A program made the translations under genes and the position numbers. A stretch of DNA of 64,000 nt, taken from Pseudooceanicola nanhaiensis (GTDB taxonomy: Bacteria; Pseudomonadota; Alphaproteobacteria; Rhodobacterales; Rhodobacteraceae). The stretch covers positions 744,001 to 808,000 of the forward strand of contig NZ_JAIUZP010000001.1 in NCBI RefSeq assembly GCF_020171315.1. Reading direction: 5' to 3'. How positions within the stretch are numbered: the first letter of the stretch is position 1; each line of letters begins with the position of its first letter. The notes under the pieces are model-generated. The model saw only the letters and a list, made by a program, of their open reading frames with translations, had not been told where the DNA came from and did no database searches. Shown here in pieces: positions 53,520 through 62,927 of the stretch.

Positions 53520-55427
53520 TTGGGCACTGCGAAAAACTTCGCCTTCTGGATCGTGCTGCTGATGCTGATCGTGGCGCTGTTCAATCTCTTCAGCGGGTCG
53601 GGCAGCACGATGCAGAGCCGCGAGATCAGCTACTCTGACTTCGTTTCGGCTGTGAACGACGATCGCGTCAGTTCGGCCACGATCGATGGCGAGCAGGTGC
53701 GTTACCGGGGGACGGACGGTCAAGACTACGTGACCATCAAGCCGCAGGACAGCGAAGTGACCCAGCTGCTCCTCGACAACAATGTCCCCGTGACCGCCAA
53801 GGCGCAGGAAGAAAGCGGCTTCCAGGCGTTCATCATCTCGCTGCTGCCGATCCTTCTGCTGATCGGCGTGTGGATCTATTTCATGAACCGGATGCAGGGC
53901 GGCGGCAAAGGCGGGGCCATGGGCTTCGGCAAGTCGCGCGCCAAGCTGCTGACCGAGAAGCACGGCCGCGTCACCTTCGACGATGTCGCCGGCATCGACG
54001 AGGCCAAGGAAGAGCTGGAGGAGATCGTCGAATTCCTCCGCAATCCGCAGAAATTCTCGCGTCTCGGCGGCAAGATCCCCAAAGGCGCGCTGCTGGTGGG
54101 CCCTCCGGGCACCGGTAAGACGCTGCTGGCGCGTGCGATTGCAGGCGAGGCGGGCGTGCCCTTCTTCACCATCTCGGGCTCCGACTTCGTCGAGATGTTC
54201 GTGGGTGTCGGTGCCTCCCGTGTCCGCGACATGTTCGAACAGGCCAAGAAGAACGCCCCCTGCATCGTCTTCATCGACGAGATCGACGCCGTGGGCCGTC
54301 ACCGTGGCGCAGGCTATGGCGGGGGCAACGACGAGCGTGAGCAGACCCTCAACCAGCTGCTGGTGGAGATGGACGGCTTCGAGGCCAACGAGGGTGTGAT
54401 CATCCTCGCGGCGACCAACCGTCGTGACGTTCTCGACCCCGCGCTGCTGCGCCCGGGCCGCTTCGACCGTCAAGTCACCGTGCCGAACCCCGACATCAAG
54501 GGCCGCGAGAAGATCCTCGGCGTCCATGCCCGCAAGACCCCGCTGGGCCCCGACGTCGATCTGCGCATCATCGCGCGCGGCACCCCGGGCTTCTCCGGTG
54601 CGGACCTGTCGAACCTCGTGAACGAGGCCGCGCTGATGGCCGCCCGTGTCGGCCGCCGCTTCGTGACCATGGTTGATTTCGAGAACGCCAAGGACAAGGT
54701 CATGATGGGGGCCGAGCGTCGCTCGATGGTCCTCACGCAGGACCAGAAGGAAAAGACCGCCTACCACGAGAGCGGCCACGCCGTCGTCGGCCTGACCCTG
54801 CCCAAGTGCGATCCGGTCTACAAGGCGACGATCATCCCCCGTGGCGGTGCCCTCGGCATGGTGGTCTCGCTGCCCGAGATCGACCGCCTGAACTGGCACA
54901 AATCCGAGTGCGAGCAAAAGCTGGCCATGACCATGGCGGGCAAGGCCGCCGAGATCATGAAGTACGGCCCTGACGAAGTGTCGAACGGCCCCGCCGGCGA
55001 CATTCAGCAGGCCTCCAGCCTCGCCCGTGCGATGGTGCTGCGCTGGGGCATGTCGGACAAGGTCGGAAACGTGGACTACGAACAGGCCCACGAAGGCTAC
55101 ATGGGCAACGGTGCCGGCGGCTTCTCCGTCTCGGCCCATACCAAGGAGCTGATCGAGGAAGAGGTGAAGCGCCTCATCGACGAGGCCTACGAGTGGGCCT
55201 ACAAGATCCTCGAAGAGCAGAAGGACGAGTGGGAGCGCCTCGCGCAGGGCCTGCTGGAATACGAAACCCTGACCGGCGACGAGATCAAGCGCGTCATGAA
55301 GGGTGAGCCTCCGCAGAGCCCGGACGAGGATGACAGCTCCGACACCGGCAGCACCTCGGTCACGGCCATCCCCAAGACCAAGCCGCGCGGCAAGCCCGGC
55401 GGGATGGAGCCGGAACCCAGCGTCTGA
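53520..55427 (+). CDS. ftsH: ATP-dependent zinc metalloprotease FtsH
   Basis: This 635-residue membrane-bound AAA+ protease degrades misfolded membrane proteins and regulators such as sigma-32 and LpxC. TM1 is [19 protein letters not shown] and TM2 [19 protein letters not shown]. Walker A is [20 protein letters not shown] at about residue 190, Walker [21 protein letters not shown], and the zinc site HESGH at about residue 416. The conserved start motif GTAKNFAF is best reached from TTG at 53520, which has GGGGAGA upstream; a GTG at 53478 would add 14 residues. Confidence 0.95.
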   Translation: MGTAKNFAFWIVLLMLIVALFNLFSGSGSTMQSREISYSDFVSAVNDDRVSSATIDGEQVRYRGTDGQDYVTIKPQDSEVTQLLLDNNVPVTAKAQEESGFQAFIISLLPILLLIGVWIYFMNRMQGGGKGGAMGFGKSRAKLLTEKHGRVTFDDVAGIDEAKEELEEIVEFLRNPQKFSRLGGKIPKGALLVGPPGTGKTLLARAIAGEAGVPFFTISGSDFVEMFVGVGASRVRDMFEQAKKNAPCIVFIDEIDAVGRHRGAGYGGGNDEREQTLNQLLVEMDGFEANEGVIILAATNRRDVLDPALLRPGRFDRQVTVPNPDIKGREKILGVHARKTPLGPDVDLRIIARGTPGFSGADLSNLVNEAALMAARVGRRFVTMVDFENAKDKVMMGAERRSMVLTQDQKEKTAYHESGHAVVGLTLPKCDPVYKATIIPRGGALGMVVSLPEIDRLNWHKSECEQKLAMTMAGKAAEIMKYGPDEVSNGPAGDIQQASSLARAMVLRWGMSDKVGNVDYEQAHEGYMGNGAGGFSVSAHTKELIEEEVKRLIDEAYEWAYKILEEQKDEWERLAQGLLEYETLTGDEIKRVMKGEPPQSPDEDDSSDTGSTSVTAIPKTKPRGKPGGMEPEPSV

Positions 55428-56209
55428 TGACCGACACTGCGAAAGATTGGAGTCCCGGGGCCTATGACAGGTTCCGGGACGTTCGTTTGAGGCCCGCGCT
55501 GGACCTGATCGCCCGGCTGGAGGCCCCCCGGGGCCCGGTGGTGGACCTCGGCTGCGGCTCCGGCGCCGCCGGTCCTGCCTTGCGGTCGCTTGCAGGAACA
55601 GCCCGCCTGATTGGCCTCGACAGTTCGCCCGCGATGCTGTCCAAGGCCGCCGCGACAGAGGCCTACGACCTGTTGGAAGAAGCCGACATCGCCCGCTGGC
55701 GGCCGGATGCCGCGCCCGCGCTGATCTTCTCCAATGCCGCGCTGCACTGGCTGGGGGATCATGCCACGCTGCTGCCGCGCCTTGCGGGGCTGCTGGCCCC
55801 GGGCGGCACGCTGGCGGTGCAGGTGCCGCATCAGAACAACGCGCCCTCGCACCGGATCTGGCATTCGCTGGTGGAAGAGCATTTCCCCGGTCGCTTCGAT
55901 CCCGCCACGGCGCCGGGCATCGAACGCCCTGCGACCTATCACGCGATGCTCTCGCCGCTGGGGCAACTCGACCTCTGGGAAGTGGATTACTACCAGGTGC
56001 TGCCCAAGGCAGAGGAGGGCCACCCGGTGCGGCTCTTCACCCAGTCGACCTTTGCGCGGCCCGTGCTGGACAGCCTGCCAGAGGACGAGCAGGCCCAACT
56101 GATCGCGCTCTACGACGAGGTGATCGAGGCCGCCTATCCGCGCTCGGCCGATGGCTCTGTCCTGTTCCCCTTCCGGCGGCTCTTCTTCACCCTGCGACCT
56201 GCTGGCTGA
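55427..56209 (+). CDS. SAM-dependent methyltransferase, trans-aconitate 2-methyltransferase-like
   Basis: This 260-residue class I methyltransferase begins with the Tam hallmark DWSPGAYDRFRDVRLRPALD. Motif I is VVDLGCGSGAAGPALRSLAG, with IGLDSSPAMLSKAA and ALIFSNAALHWLGDHATLLP after it; the W-L-x-D-H stretch is typical of trans-aconitate methyltransferases, which detoxify an inhibitor of aconitase. The gene starts on the last base of the ftsH stop (TGATG). The exact substrate is inferred from homology. Confidence 0.85.
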   Translation: MTDTAKDWSPGAYDRFRDVRLRPALDLIARLEAPRGPVVDLGCGSGAAGPALRSLAGTARLIGLDSSPAMLSKAAATEAYDLLEEADIARWRPDAAPALIFSNAALHWLGDHATLLPRLAGLLAPGGTLAVQVPHQNNAPSHRIWHSLVEEHFPGRFDPATAPGIERPATYHAMLSPLGQLDLWEVDYYQVLPKAEEGHPVRLFTQSTFARPVLDSLPEDEQAQLIALYDEVIEAAYPRSADGSVLFPFRRLFFTLRPAG

Positions 56210-56396
56210 CGCTGGCAGGCTGGCCGTGATCCCTTGATGGGCGCAGGCCGGTCCGGGCGCGGCCGGGGGCTGCTGCACGACAGGCCCTAGACCCATCCGG
56301 AGCCGGACGGCCGCTCGTCCTAAGGCGGGGCAGGGGTTGACACTCCGCCCCCCGTGCCGGTTCATCGGGCCTCATTCCACGGACCGAGGACAGGAT

Positions 56397-57002
56397 ATGC
56401 CCGCGCTCAAACCCACCGATTTCACCGCCCGTATCGTCTGGCTCGGCCGTGTGCCCTCGCGCGAGGCGGCGCTCGACTCGCAGCCCGTGCAATCGCTGGC
56501 GCTGAGCTTCGCGGGGCCCGAGGGTGAGGATCACGGCGGGCTGACCCGCCCGTCCTGCAGCCGCGTCCTGTCGCAATATCCCCGCGATACGGAGATCAGG
56601 AACGTCCGGCAACTGTCGGTGATCTCTCAGGAAGAACTGGATGCCATCGCCACGGACATGGGCCTCGAAAGCCTCGATCCGGCGTGGCTGGGGGCGACGC
56701 TGGTGATCGCGGGCATCCCGGATTTCTCCCTCGTGCCGCCGTCCTCGCGGCTACAGGGCGCAAACGGGGCGACGATCACCCTTGATATGGAAAACCGTCC
56801 CTGTCAGCTTCCGGCCAAGGTCATCGCCGAACATCACCCCGAACAGGCCCGTCTCTTCAAACGGGCGGCAACGGGGCGGCGGGGCGTGACAGCATGGGTG
56901 GAGCGGGAAGGGACGTTTACTCTCGGAGAAGAGCTGCGCCTGCATGTGCCGGACCAGCCGGTCTGGCCACATATGCAGGCGGCGCGGGGGGCTCTCGTCT
57001 GA
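56397..57002 (+). CDS. MOSC domain-containing protein
   Basis: This 201-residue protein has one MOSC beta-barrel domain (found in molybdenum-cofactor sulfurases and YiiM/YuaD-type proteins). Visible landmarks are FAGPEGEDHGGLTRPSCSRV with the conserved Cys, TEIRNVRQLSVISQEEL, LGATLVIAGIPDFSLVPPSS and LDMENRPCQLPAKVIA. Such proteins deliver sulfur or bind Moco; the target is unknown. A long leader (187 bp) precedes it, with no gene visible. The ATG at 56397 follows GAGGACAGG. Confidence 0.83.
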   Translation: MPALKPTDFTARIVWLGRVPSREAALDSQPVQSLALSFAGPEGEDHGGLTRPSCSRVLSQYPRDTEIRNVRQLSVISQEELDAIATDMGLESLDPAWLGATLVIAGIPDFSLVPPSSRLQGANGATITLDMENRPCQLPAKVIAEHHPEQARLFKRAATGRRGVTAWVEREGTFTLGEELRLHVPDQPVWPHMQAARGALV

Positions 57003-57004
57003 CC

Positions 57005-57079
57005 TCAGCCGAGCAGAAGCGCGGCGCCGAGAAGGGTCAGGGCGAAAGATGCGTGGATAACGAGCGTTGCGGCTTTCAT
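57005..57079 (-). CDS. 24-residue hydrophobic micropeptide
   Basis: A complete short frame runs from ATG at 57079 to TGA at 57005, preceded by GGGAGA about 8 bases upstream. The peptide starts MKAATLVIHASF and ends in a Leu/Ala/Gly helix long enough to span the membrane once. It has no lipobox. The next gene on the same strand is far away, so it would be a stand-alone transcript lying antisense in the gap between the MOSC gene and fhs. Coding capacity is supported only by the ribosome-binding site and composition. Confidence 0.42.
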   Translation of the reverse strand: MKAATLVIHASFALTLLGAALLLG

Positions 57080-57206
57080 CTTGTGTCTCCCTTTGTCATC
57101 TGTCCCCCCCAACGCGCCAAAGCGACCACGGGTTCCATGAGTCTCCGATCCGGGAGGCCCCCATGGCCCGATTGCCCCCCTCGCGAGGCGTCAGAAGGAC
57201 AGGAAC

Positions 57207-58883
57207 ATGACTGCGAAGACCGACATTGAAATCGCCCGCGCCGCCTCGAAGCAGCGCATTCAGGCCATCGGCGCCAAGCTCGACATTCCCGAGGAGGCGC
57301 TGCTGCCCTATGGCCACGACAAGGCCAAGATCGCGCAGGACTTCATCGCCGGGCTCGCCGATCGGCCCGATGGCAAGCTGATCCTCGTGACCGCCATCAA
57401 CCCCACGCCCGCGGGTGAGGGCAAGACGACGACGACGGTCGGTCTGGGCGACGGGCTCAACGCCATTGGCAAGCGCGCGGCGATCTGCATCCGCGAGGCC
57501 AGCCTCGGCCCCTGCTTCGGCATGAAGGGCGGGGCGGCGGGCGGCGGCTATGCGCAAGTCGTGCCGATGGAGGAGATGAACCTCCACTTCACCGGCGATT
57601 TCCACGCCATCACCTCGGCCCACAACCTGCTGGCGGCCATGGTGGACAACCACGTCTACTGGGGCAACGAGCTGGAGATCGACACCCGTCGCATCACCTG
57701 GCGCCGGGTCATGGACATGAACGACCGCGCGCTGCGCGACGTGGTGACCTCGCTGGGCGGTGTCGCCAACGGCTATCCGCGCCAGAGCGGCTTTGACATC
57801 ACCGTGGCCTCCGAGGTCATGGCGATCCTCTGCCTTGCGACCTCGCTGGACGATCTTCAGGCACGGCTGGGGCGGATCATCGTGGGCTACCGCCGCGACC
57901 GGACCCCGGTGACGGCGGCGGACGTGAAGGCGGACGGCGCGATGACGGTGCTGCTGAAGGACGCGATGCAGCCGAACCTCGTCCAGACGCTGGAGAACAA
58001 CCCGGCCTTCGTCCACGGCGGGCCCTTCGCCAATATCGCCCATGGCTGCAACTCGGTCATCGCGACCCGCGCGGCGCTGAAGCTGGCCGATTACGTGGTG
58101 ACCGAGGCAGGCTTCGGCGCCGACCTCGGGGCAGAGAAGTTCTTTGACATCAAGTGCCGCAAGGCGGGGCTGGAACCGGCGGCGGTGGTGCTGGTGGCCA
58201 CGGTCCGGGCGCTGAAGATGAACGGCGGCGTGGCCCGCGCGGACCTCGGCGCCGAGGACGTGGCGGCGGTGCGTGCCGGATGTGCCAATCTGGGCCGGCA
58301 TATCGAGAATCTGCAAGGCTACGGCGTGCCTGTCGTTGTAGGGATCAACCATTTCACCGGCGACACCGATGCGGAAGTTGAAGAAGTGAAAGCCTTCTGC
58401 GCCGAGCACGGCGTCGAGGCGCTGCTCTGCACCCATTGGGCCGAGGGCTCCAAGGGGATCAAGGCGCTGGCGGAGAAGGTGGCGGCGCTGGCTGATGGCG
58501 GCACCGCGCAGTTCGAGACGCTCTATCCCGATGCCATGCCGTTGGCCGAGAAGATCGAGACCGTGGCCAAGCGGATTTACCGCGCGGGCACCGTCCAGAT
58601 GGGCGATGCGATCCGCAAGCAACTGGCGGAATGGGAAGAGGCCGGGCACGGCGACCTGCCGGTCTGCATGGCGAAGACGCAGTACAGCTTCTCGGCCGAT
58701 CCGACCTTGCGCGGCGCGCCCGAGGGGCATGACCTGCCGGTGCGCGAGGTGCGCCTTTCGGCCGGGGCGGGCTTCGTGGTGGCGATCTGCGGAGAGATCA
58801 TGACCATGCCCGGCCTGCCGTCGAAACCGGCCGCCGAAGCCATCCGCCTGAACGACATGGGCCAGATCGAGGGGCTCTTCTGA
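57207..58883 (+). CDS. fhs: Formate-tetrahydrofolate ligase
   Basis: This 558-residue enzyme makes 10-formyl-tetrahydrofolate from formate, THF and ATP, important in the C1 metabolism of Roseobacter-group bacteria. The ATP site is [20 protein letters not shown], followed by [60 protein letters not shown] and the C-terminal [20 protein letters not shown]. All are well conserved. The start lies close to AAGGAC. The stop shares a base with the start of the next gene. Confidence 0.97.
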   Translation: MTAKTDIEIARAASKQRIQAIGAKLDIPEEALLPYGHDKAKIAQDFIAGLADRPDGKLILVTAINPTPAGEGKTTTTVGLGDGLNAIGKRAAICIREASLGPCFGMKGGAAGGGYAQVVPMEEMNLHFTGDFHAITSAHNLLAAMVDNHVYWGNELEIDTRRITWRRVMDMNDRALRDVVTSLGGVANGYPRQSGFDITVASEVMAILCLATSLDDLQARLGRIIVGYRRDRTPVTAADVKADGAMTVLLKDAMQPNLVQTLENNPAFVHGGPFANIAHGCNSVIATRAALKLADYVVTEAGFGADLGAEKFFDIKCRKAGLEPAAVVLVATVRALKMNGGVARADLGAEDVAAVRAGCANLGRHIENLQGYGVPVVVGINHFTGDTDAEVEEVKAFCAEHGVEALLCTHWAEGSKGIKALAEKVAALADGGTAQFETLYPDAMPLAEKIETVAKRIYRAGTVQMGDAIRKQLAEWEEAGHGDLPVCMAKTQYSFSADPTLRGAPEGHDLPVREVRLSAGAGFVVAICGEIMTMPGLPSKPAAEAIRLNDMGQIEGLF

Positions 58884-59194
58884 TGCGCATGACCCGCAAG
58901 GCGCCGAGCGAGGTGCAGACGATGCCCGAACTGCGGGCGCAGATCGACGCATTGGACCGTGACCTGATCGCCCTGCTGGCCGAACGGCAGCGCCACATCG
59001 ACCGGGCGGCGCAGCTCAAGCCCGCGCTCGGCTGGCCCGCACGGATCGACGAGCGGGTCGAGGATGTCGTGTCCAAGGTCGAGGCGACGGCGGCGGAACT
59101 GGGGTTCGACCCGGCGCTGGCCGGGGCGCTCTGGCGGCAGATGATCGACGAGGCCATCGCCCGCGAAGAGCGGCTGATGGCCGGGCGGGGCTGA
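58883..59194 (+). CDS. Chorismate mutase (AroQ class)
   Basis: This 103-residue all-helical protein has the AroQ pattern: MPELRAQIDALDRDLIALLA, ERQRHIDRAAQLKPALGWPA, DERVEDVVSKVEATAAELGF and LWRQMIDEAIAREERLMAGR. It would convert chorismate to prephenate for phenylalanine/tyrosine synthesis; isochorismate-pyruvate lyase is the alternative in this fold. It is fused transcriptionally to fhs by a 1-base stop/start overlap, an unexpected partner. Confidence 0.86.
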   Translation: MRMTRKAPSEVQTMPELRAQIDALDRDLIALLAERQRHIDRAAQLKPALGWPARIDERVEDVVSKVEATAAELGFDPALAGALWRQMIDEAIAREERLMAGRG

Positions 59195-59195
59195 A

Positions 59196-59217
59196 GACGG
59201 CCGCCGCCGGGGCCGTC
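59196..59217. terminator. Hairpin between convergent chorismate mutase and thioesterase genes
   Basis: GACGGCC and GGCCGTC form a 7-bp stem that reaches into the stop codon of the thioesterase gene. There is no clear T-run, but it is well placed between converging units. Confidence 0.5.
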
Positions 59218-59641
59218 AGCCCGCAGGGACCGGCGTGCAGGTGCCCTGCAGCAGGGCGATCAGCTTCTCCTGACCGCCGGTCACGGCCATGACCTCGGCT
59301 GAGACCACCACGAGGCGACGCCCGGCATGGACCACGCGGCCCCGGGCCACCAGCCTGTCGCCGATGCCGGGGCGCATGAGGTTGATCTTCATCTCGGAGG
59401 TCACGACCTCCATCGTGTCGTCCATGGTGGAGAGCGCGGCATAGCCCGCCGCGCTGTCGCCGATGGCGAAGGCGAGCGCAGCATGGGCAAAGCCGTGCTG
59501 CTGCTGCGATCCGGGCAGGATCGGGGCGGAGATCGCCACAGCACCCGGCGCGACGCTCGCCAGCTCCGCCCCCAGCGTTTTCATCATGTTCTGCCGGTCG
59601 AAACTGGCGCGGATACGGGCGGTGAGGGCGTCGTCGGTCAT
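59216..59641 (-). CDS. PaaI family hotdog thioesterase
   Basis: This 141-residue hotdog-fold acyl-CoA thioesterase has the catalytic helix segment SQQQHGFAHAALAFAIGDSA (H-G-x-x-x instead of the common H-G-G), followed by VVTSEMKINLMRPGIGDRLV and GRVVHAGRRLVVVSAEVMAV. The substrate may be phenylacetyl-CoA-like or another acyl-CoA. It lies 20 bp after pdeM on the same strand and is probably cotranscribed with it, though a functional link is not obvious. Confidence 0.85.
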   Translation of the reverse strand: MTDDALTARIRASFDRQNMMKTLGAELASVAPGAVAISAPILPGSQQQHGFAHAALAFAIGDSAAGYAALSTMDDTMEVVTSEMKINLMRPGIGDRLVARGRVVHAGRRLVVVSAEVMAVTGGQEKLIALLQGTCTPVPAG

Positions 59642-59661
59642 GGTCTCTTTCAGCGTCTTTC

Positions 59662-60324
59662 TCAGCGGGGCATGGGGATGGGGCGCGGCGTTTCGCCGGT
59701 GAGGATGGCGAGCGCCTCGGGGCGCATGAGGCCGGTGAGGGCCGCGTCCGAGCTGTGCAGCCCGCCGGTATAGGTGCCGTAGGCAGGCAGGATCAGCCGG
59801 TCGCTGTCGAGCAGGAAGGCCCGGCGCGTGACGGTCCGGCCCCCGGCGCTGATCCGGGCCTTGGGGTGGTAATGCCCCGACACCTCGCCCGAGGCCCCGG
59901 TCCGCGCGATGTGGCGGAAGGTCAGCGGCGGGGCGGGCAGGGCGTTCAGATGGCTGCCGCCCATGTCCACGGGGCCCGGATCGTGGTTGCCCTCGATCCA
60001 GACCCAGCGGCGCCCGGCCTGCAGGCGGGCGATCCAGGCGCGGGTCTTGTCGTCGAGGGCATGAGCGGCCTCGGTATCATCGAAGCTGTCGCCGAGGCAG
60101 ACCACGGTTGTGGCCTGGGTGAGCGCCAGGTCCCGGTCGAGGCGGGCCAGCGTGTCGATTGTCTCGTAGGGGGGCAGGGTGCCGCCACCGCGCCGCGCCG
60201 TGCGTTCGGACTTGCCGAGGTGCAGGTCGGAGACGCAGAGCAGCCGCCGGTCCGGCCAGTGCAGGGCGCCGGAGCCAAGCGCCACGAGGCGCGCGCCGGC
60301 GAGGGTGAAAGCGTAGTGGCTCAT
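59662..60324 (-). CDS. pdeM: Ligase-associated DNA damage response endonuclease PdeM
   Basis: This 220-residue metallophosphoesterase has the metal-site motifs LLCVSDLHLGKSERTARRGG, VVCLGDSFDDTEAAHALDDK, VWIEGNHDPGPVDMGGSHL and GHYHPKARI. PdeM is one member of a four-gene set (helicase, DNA ligase, exonuclease, PdeM) known by comparative genomics as a ligase-associated DNA damage response system. The helicase of that set is the next gene upstream; ligase and exonuclease are not in the window. The ATG at 60324 is where homology begins. Confidence 0.88.
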   Translation of the reverse strand: MSHYAFTLAGARLVALGSGALHWPDRRLLCVSDLHLGKSERTARRGGGTLPPYETIDTLARLDRDLALTQATTVVCLGDSFDDTEAAHALDDKTRAWIARLQAGRRWVWIEGNHDPGPVDMGGSHLNALPAPPLTFRHIARTGASGEVSGHYHPKARISAGGRTVTRRAFLLDSDRLILPAYGTYTGGLHSSDAALTGLMRPEALAILTGETPRPIPMPR

Positions 60325-60404
60325 GCGCCCTTGTTGGCGGGCGCCGGGGGATTTGGCAAGCGGGTCGGGGCGGTGCGGAGAGGGGGGCGCGTGACACGGG
60401 CGGG

Positions 60405-60473
60405 GTGGGGGGGCGTCTGCCCCCCTTGGCCCTGACGGGCCAATTCCCCCCGAGGATATTTGGGAAACGGAAA
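60405..60473 (+). repeat. Copy C of the three-copy structured intergenic element
   Basis: Stem 1 is GGGGGGC (60408-60414) / GCCCCCC (60419-60425) with loop GTCT. Stem 2 is TTGGCCC (60426-60432) / GGGCCAA (60437-60443) with loop TGAC. The tail has CCCCCGAGGATATTTGGG and AAACGGAAAG. It lies between pdeM and the helicase, antisense to both genes. Confidence 0.8.
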
Positions 60474-60482
60474 GGGGGCGGG

Positions 60483-62927
60483 TCAGCTGGGAGGGGAGAG
60501 GCCTGCTTTTTCCATCAGGCGGCGGGTTTCCTCCTCTTCGAGGCGGTCGCGGCCGGCGCCGTCGATGGGGATGCGGCCCATTTCGAGGAAGAGGGGGGCC
60601 GCGAAGGGGGAGACCCGGGAGAGGGCGACATGGTCGATCCGGCCCGCGGTGCGGGCGGCGAGGTCTTCGAGCCGGGCGAAGTCGATCAGACCGCGCATGG
60701 CCTCGGTCCTGGTGATCCGCAGGAGCAGGTGGTCGGGGTCGTATTTTGCCAGCGTGTCGTAGAGGATGTCGGAGGAGAAGGTCGCCTGTCGGCCGGTCTT
60801 GCGGGCCTGCGGCGTGTTGCGCTGGATCAGCCCCGCGATCTGGGCGCTGTCGCGGAAGGTGCGTTTCATCACCGCGTTGGTGGTGAGCCACTGGTCGAGC
60901 CCTTCGCGCAGCCGGGCGAGATCGAAGAGCGGCGCGGGATCGGGCGTGGCCTCCAGCCCCCAGATCAGCGTGGCGTAGTCCGTGGCGACGAAGCCGAGGG
61001 GGGCGAGGCCCATCTCCTCCATCCGCTTGGTGAGCAGGAGGCCGAGGGTCTGCTGCGCGTTGCGGCCCGCGAAGCCATAGGCCACGAGATGCTCGCGCCC
61101 GTCATGGTGGAAGGTCTCGATCAGGAGGCGGCCCGGTTCCGGCAGGCGCGACACCGCGCGCTGGAGGGTGAGCCATTCGGCGGTATGGGCGGGCAGGTTG
61201 GGCCAGCTCTCCTGCTGGAGGAGACGCAGGATGCGTTGCGAAAGCTGGGTCGAGGTGGCGAACTTGGTGCCCGCGAAGGTTGCGACCTTGGGCTTGCGGG
61301 CGGCGTTGCGGGTGACCTCGACGGTGGTTTCGCGCAGGCCCTCGTAGCGCACGATCCGCCCGCCGATCAGGAAGGTATCGCCGGGCGAGAGGGAGGCGGC
61401 GAAGCCTTCCTCGATCTCACCCAGCGGGCGGCCATGGGTGGACTTGAGCCGGACCTTCAGCAGGTCATGGTCGATGATCGTGCCGATGTTCATGCGGATC
61501 AGTTGGGCCGCGCGGGGATCGCGCAGTTGCCAATCGCCGTCGGGGCGTTGTTGCAGGCGCTGCCACTGGTCATAGACGCGCAGGGCGTAGCCGCCGGTGG
61601 CGCAGAACGCGAGGCATGCGTCGAAGCTGTCGCGGGACAGGGCGGCATAGGGCCCGGCGGTGATGACCTCGTGGTAGAGCGTCCCGGCGTCGAAGGGCCC
61701 GGCGCAGGCACGGATCAGGATATGCTGGCAGAGCACGTCGAGGGGCCCGGGGCCGCGCGGTTCGCCATCGAGGTCGTGGTCCTGCACCGCCTCGAGCGCC
61801 GCCTCGCATTCCACCACCTCGAAGCGGTTGGCGGGCACCAGCAGCGCCTTGGAGGGGGCGTTGTAGCGGTGGTTCGCCCGCCCGATCCGCTGGACGAGGC
61901 GCTTGACGTTCTTGGGCGCGCCGATCTGGATCACGAGGTCCACGTCGCCCCAGTCGATCCCGAGGTCGAGCGAGCCGGTGCAGACCACCGCGCGCAGCCG
62001 CCCGTGGGCCATGGCGCGTTCCACCCTTTCGCGCTGTGTGCGGTCGAGGGAGCCGTGGTGGATGCCGATCGGCAGGCCCTCCTCGTTGGCGAGCCAGAGG
62101 TTGTGGAAGAAGATCTCGGCCTGGGCGCGGGTGTTGTGGAAGACCAGCGTGGTGCGGTGCTGGCGGATCTGGGCCAGTACCTCGGGGATCGCATAGGCCG
62201 CGCCGCCGCCGGACCAGGGCGGGGGGGCCTCGACCTGCAGCATGCGGATGTCGGGATCGGGGCCGGGATCGGCAGTGAGGATCTCGCAGGGGTCCGGATG
62301 GCGGGCGAGGAGACGCGCCACAGAGGCCGGGTCTTCCACCGTGGCAGAGAGGCCGACGCGCCGCAGGTCGGGGCAGAGCGCCTGAAGCCGCGAGAGCGCG
62401 AGGAAGAGCTGATCGCCGCGCTTGCTTTCGGCGAGGGCGTGGATCTCGTCGATGACGACCCGTTGCAGGCCCGCGAAGATGCGCGGCGCATCCTCGTAGG
62501 AGGTGAGCAGCGCGAGGCTCTCGGGCGTGGTCAGCAGGATATGCGGCGGATCGGCCCGCTGGCGTTTCTTGCGGCTGGAGGGCGTGTCGCCGGTGCGGTC
62601 CTCCACGCGGATCGGCAGGCCGGCCTCCTCGATCGGGGTCGAGAGGTTGCGGCGGATGTCGGCGGCAAGCGCCTTGAGCGGCGAGATATAGAGCGTGTGG
62701 AGGCCCTTGTGGCGGCCGTCGGAAAGCTCGGCCAGCGTGGGCAGGAAGCCGGCCAGCGTCTTGCCGCCGCCGGTGGGGGCGATGAGCAAGAGGGCGGGGT
62801 CCGCCGCGCGGGCCAGCATGTCGCGCTGGTGCGGGTGCATCTGCCAGCCCCGTTGGGCGAACCAGCCGGAGAGCGCCTGCGGCAGCAGGGGATCGGAAGA
62901 GGCGTCAGGCAGCGGCGCGTCGGACAT
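60483..62927 (-). CDS. Ligase-associated DEXH-box DNA helicase (Lhr-like)
   Basis: This 814-residue superfamily 2 helicase has motif I LLLIAPTGGGKTLAGFLPTL, motif Ia TLYISPLKALAADIRRNL, motif II VVIDEIHALAESKRGDQ, motif III RVGLSATVEDP, and the second RecA-like domain with TTLVFHNTRAQAEIFFHNLW and LVQRIGRANHRYNAPSKALL (motif VI). A winged-helix and C-terminal Lhr-core domain follow. It belongs to the ligase-associated helicase branch and is paired with pdeM downstream; this set is thought to act in repair of DNA breaks or cross-links. Copy C of the intergenic repeat separates the two genes. Confidence 0.93.
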   Translation of the reverse strand: MSDAPLPDASSDPLLPQALSGWFAQRGWQMHPHQRDMLARAADPALLLIAPTGGGKTLAGFLPTLAELSDGRHKGLHTLYISPLKALAADIRRNLSTPIEEAGLPIRVEDRTGDTPSSRKKRQRADPPHILLTTPESLALLTSYEDAPRIFAGLQRVVIDEIHALAESKRGDQLFLALSRLQALCPDLRRVGLSATVEDPASVARLLARHPDPCEILTADPGPDPDIRMLQVEAPPPWSGGGAAYAIPEVLAQIRQHRTTLVFHNTRAQAEIFFHNLWLANEEGLPIGIHHGSLDRTQRERVERAMAHGRLRAVVCTGSLDLGIDWGDVDLVIQIGAPKNVKRLVQRIGRANHRYNAPSKALLVPANRFEVVECEAALEAVQDHDLDGEPRGPGPLDVLCQHILIRACAGPFDAGTLYHEVITAGPYAALSRDSFDACLAFCATGGYALRVYDQWQRLQQRPDGDWQLRDPRAAQLIRMNIGTIIDHDLLKVRLKSTHGRPLGEIEEGFAASLSPGDTFLIGGRIVRYEGLRETTVEVTRNAARKPKVATFAGTKFATSTQLSQRILRLLQQESWPNLPAHTAEWLTLQRAVSRLPEPGRLLIETFHHDGREHLVAYGFAGRNAQQTLGLLLTKRMEEMGLAPLGFVATDYATLIWGLEATPDPAPLFDLARLREGLDQWLTTNAVMKRTFRDSAQIAGLIQRNTPQARKTGRQATFSSDILYDTLAKYDPDHLLLRITRTEAMRGLIDFARLEDLAARTAGRIDHVALSRVSPFAAPLFLEMGRIPIDGAGRDRLEEEETRRLMEKAGLSPPS

